Origin: Chloroflexota bacterium
GTDB taxonomy: Bacteria; Chloroflexota; Dormibacteria; Dormibacterales; Dormibacteraceae
NCBI GenBank assembly: GCA_005880175.1
Contig: VBJR01000212.1
Location: 15,213 to 22,636 of the forward strand
Direction: 5' to 3'
Length of the DNA: 7,424 nucleotides
Shown here: positions 5,972-7,424 of the stretch, piece by piece
Layout of the letters: each line of letters begins with the position of its first letter
How positions within the stretch are numbered: position 1 is the first letter of the stretch
Made by a program: the position numbers and the translations under genes
Notes under the pieces: generated by a model
Told to the model about the DNA's origin: nothing
The model's input: only the letters and a program-made list of their open reading frames with translations
The model's database searches: none

Positions 5972-6461
5972 CGCCCGCGCCCGCCCGCACCCGGCGCGGG
6001 GAGCCCCAGTTCACCCACTCCTGGTACCAGCCGAGGATGTTGGCCCAGCCCCAGCGCTTGGTCTGCATCTTGCGGGCGGCCAGGTCGGCGTCCAGCCGCT
6101 CCCAGCCCCGGTGCTCGAGCGTCACCCGGGTGCCGCCCTCGATCGCCTCGAAGTCCAGGGCGACCTCCGTGCCGTCGATGTCGTGGCCGCGGTCCTCGTA
6201 GCGGAGGACCAGGCGCCGGCCCGGCTCCCACACCAGGACCTGGCCGTGCTGGAAGCCCTCGCCGGTGGCCTCGTCGTGGACCTCGATCCAGCGGCCGCCG
6301 ACGCCGGGCTCGATCCGCATGCCGATCGCGCGGTCCGCGTAGTTCCAGTTGATCGGCCCCGGCCGCCACCAGCGGCCGATCTCGTCGGTGAAGATCGTGA
6401 ACGCCACGCCGGGCTCGACGGGCACCTCGACGGAGACGCTGACGACTGGCTGCGTGCTCAT
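5958..6461 (-). CDS. SRPBCC / AHSA1-like domain protein
   Basis: 167 residues from ATG 6461 with AGGAGG 9 bases upstream. The sequence follows the START-like SRPBCC fold of the AHSA1 group: VSVSVEVPVEPGVAFTIFTD at the start, RIEPGVGGRWIEV in the middle strands, GQVLVWEPGRRLVLRYE, then TRVTLEHRGWERL before a tryptophan-rich C-terminal helix (ANILGWYQEWVNWG). Such proteins have a deep hydrophobic cavity and bind small ligands; the ligand is unknown here. Its ATG overlaps the stop of the ArsR gene (ATGA), so the two are translated together. ArsR plus AHSA1-like protein is a recurrent pair in high-GC bacteria. The last few residues (RVRAGAGATPS) look like an extension that overlaps the convergent gene. 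Confidence 0.87.
   Translation of the reverse strand: MSTQPVVSVSVEVPVEPGVAFTIFTDEIGRWWRPGPINWNYADRAIGMRIEPGVGGRWIEVHDEATGEGFQHGQVLVWEPGRRLVLRYEDRGHDIDGTEVALDFEAIEGGTRVTLEHRGWERLDADLAARKMQTKRWGWANILGWYQEWVNWGSPRRVRAGAGATPS
5974..6000. terminator. GC hairpin between the convergent cyclophilin and SRPBCC genes
   Basis: CCCGCGCC (5974-5981) and GGCGCGGG (5993-6000) are perfect 8-base complements around an 11-base loop, starting 2 bases after the cyclophilin stop codon. The position suits a terminator for the rightward gene. No T-run follows, and the sequence is also coding for the end of the opposite gene, so the assignment is tentative. Confidence 0.35.
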
Positions 6462-6799
6462 GGGGTGCTGCCTCCTCGTGTTCGCTCGACGTGCTCCCGG
6501 TACGCGTCGAGCTGGCCGGTCCAGAACGCCTGCACCTCGTCCAGCCAGGCCTGGAGGGTGACGAACCGCTCGCGGCGCAGGTGGTAGAGGTGCACGCGCG
6601 CGTCGTGATCCACACGCCGCTCCTCGACCAGGCCGCTCGCCCGCAGCACGCGCAGGTGCCTGCTCATGGCGGGCCCGCTGGTCCCGGCGCCCGCCGCCAG
6701 CTCGCTGGCGCGCCGCGGCCGCTCGCGCAGCAGCTCGATCACGCGGCGCCGGGTCGGCTCGGCCAGCGCGGCCAGGGTGGCGTCCAGTTGATTCACCAC
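6458..6799 (-). CDS. ArsR-family winged-helix transcriptional regulator
   Basis: 113 residues from GTG 6799 (a second GTG follows directly and could be used instead). LDATLAALAEPTRRRVIELL (5-24) is the usual ArsR opening. ASELAAGAG...AMSRHLRVLRASGLV (31-58) is the helix-turn-helix, and EERRVDHDARVHLYHL (59-74) is the wing. There are no cysteines, so this is not a thiol-based metal sensor but belongs to the non-metal ArsR group often found with SRPBCC proteins. It probably represses its own operon through the dyad directly upstream. There is no Shine-Dalgarno sequence and the start is about 9 bases after the -10 position, so the mRNA is probably leaderless. Confidence 0.9.
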   Translation of the reverse strand: MVNQLDATLAALAEPTRRRVIELLRERPRRASELAAGAGTSGPAMSRHLRVLRASGLVEERRVDHDARVHLYHLRRERFVTLQAWLDEVQAFWTGQLDAYREHVERTRGGSTP

Positions 6800-6806
6800 G
6801 GGGAGA

Positions 6807-6837
6807 ATAGTTAATCCAAGTGTTACCTATCTGTCAA
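6807..6837 (-). promoter_or_regulatory. ArsR promoter with overlapping dyad operator
   Basis: A perfect -35 TTGACA (6837-6832) is followed after 17 bases by a weak -10, TTAACT (6814-6809). Between and over these elements lies an imperfect inverted repeat. On the minus strand, arm ATAGGTAA (6830-6823) and arm TTAACTAT (6814-6807) match at 7 of 8 positions around an 8-base centre. A dimeric ArsR protein bound there would block the polymerase, the standard logic for this family. The role as operator is inference. Confidence 0.6.
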
Positions 6838-6908
6838 GATTGGCCGCACCGCGGGCGACGCCGGCACAGGTGGGACACGACCCGCCCGTACCCTTCAGCC
6901 GTCTCCTC

Positions 6909-7424
6909 ATGAACGCCATCGGCTGGATCCAGGGCCTCGAGGGCCTCACCCTCCTCGCCATCATCTGCGCCTTCCTCTTCATCGAGGAGGTCGGCGTGCC
7001 GCTGCCGTTCGCCCCCGGCGACCTGCTCCTGGCCATCGTCGGCATCGCCATCGCGGCGGGACGCGTGAACCCGGTCGTGGCGGTCGGGGTCGCGGTCGCC
7101 TCGATCCTCGCTGGCGCGACGCTCGGCCGGGAGCTGTTCGCGCTCCTCGGCTGGGAGCGGCTGATGCGCGTGGCCCGGCCGCTGCGCGCCGCCGGCGCCG
7201 TCCAGCGCGCGGCCGAGATGATGCGCCAGAGCGGCTGGCGCGCCGTCTTCACCGCCCGGCTGATCCCCGGCCTGCGCGTCCACACCACCCAGGTCGCCGG
7301 CGTGAGCCGGATGCGCCGGCGCCAGTTCGTGGCCGGGCTGGTGCCCGCGACGGCCCTGTACGTGGCCGCGTTCGTCGGCCTCGGGGCGGCGTTCGGGCGG
7401 CCCATCCTGGCGCTCATCCACCAG
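6909..7424 (+). CDS. DedA / VTT-domain membrane protein, N-terminal part (runs off the window)
   Basis: The frame is open from ATG 6909 to the window end (172 codons). An N-terminal hydrophobic segment (about 13-25) runs into FIEEVGVPLPFAPGDLLL (24-41), the re-entrant motif of DedA proteins with its acidic EE and PGD. Two more hydrophobic stretches follow, then FTARLIPGLRVHTTQVAG (114-131). This holds the conserved R-x-x-P-x-x-R arrangement needed for DedA function, and a last membrane segment begins near 141. DedA (SNARE-associated, VTT) proteins sit in the cytoplasmic membrane and include lipid-carrier flippases such as those for undecaprenyl phosphate. No Shine-Dalgarno sequence is visible. 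GTG 6870 in the same frame is an alternative start but adds a segment without family features. The gene diverges from the ArsR operon. Confidence 0.88.
   Translation, partial: MNAIGWIQGLEGLTLLAIICAFLFIEEVGVPLPFAPGDLLLAIVGIAIAAGRVNPVVAVGVAVASILAGATLGRELFALLGWERLMRVARPLRAAGAVQRAAEMMRQSGWRAVFTARLIPGLRVHTTQVAGVSRMRRRQFVAGLVPATALYVAAFVGLGAAFGRPILALIHQ

Noticed and set aside
1..7424. CRISPR array, tRNA, rRNA, insertion sequence or attachment site
   Set aside because: No regularly spaced long repeats, no cloverleaf or rRNA sequence, no transposase or integrase motifs and no terminal inverted repeats were recognised on either strand.

Overview
The window is very GC-rich, compact bacterial DNA with frequent GTG and TTG starts. 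A lipoprotein-type cyclophilin and several apparently leaderless genes fit a high-GC Actinomycetota-like (or Chloroflexota-like) chromosome. There is no rRNA, tRNA or other phylogenetic marker, so this placement is inference only. Coding density is high and no gene-free stretch exceeds about 115 bases.

Layout. Six genes or gene remnants run leftward through positions 1-4430. In transcription order they are: a stand-alone Clp N-domain protein (4430-3822); a KamB/NpmA-like 16S rRNA A1408 methyltransferase with two in-frame stops near its N-terminus (3807-3178); a class I SAM methyltransferase broken by a one-base frameshift in a C-run (3181-2370); an AAA/ABC-type ATPase (2314-1070); an HNH endonuclease (1039-239); and a GNAT acetyltransferase cut by the window edge (231-1). 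Upstream lie a short-LID adenylate kinase (5143-4544, leftward) and, divergent from it, a secreted cyclophilin lipoprotein (5228-5971). This converges on a leftward ArsR-SRPBCC pair (6799-6458 and 6461-5958). A DedA-family membrane protein (6909 to the window end) diverges from that pair.

The most notable system is the ATPase plus HNH pair. Its gene order, its ABC-type ATPase motifs and its CxxC...VEHYRPK...CxxCN nuclease match the PtuA/PtuB pair of the Septu anti-phage family. It has its own promoter-like sequence (TTGACT, 16 bases, TATCAT) placed so that the ATPase mRNA would be nearly leaderless. Its two genes share one reading frame, separated by a single TAG and ten codons. A GNAT gene follows 7 bases after the nuclease and may belong to the same transcript.

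Two adjacent methyltransferase genes just upstream are both interrupted, which could be real decay or sequence error. The frameshift makes the second one read through without a stop into the ATPase, giving a misleading methyltransferase-ATPase fusion ORF. The ArsR gene has a TTGACA promoter covered by a 24-base imperfect dyad, a likely autoregulatory operator.
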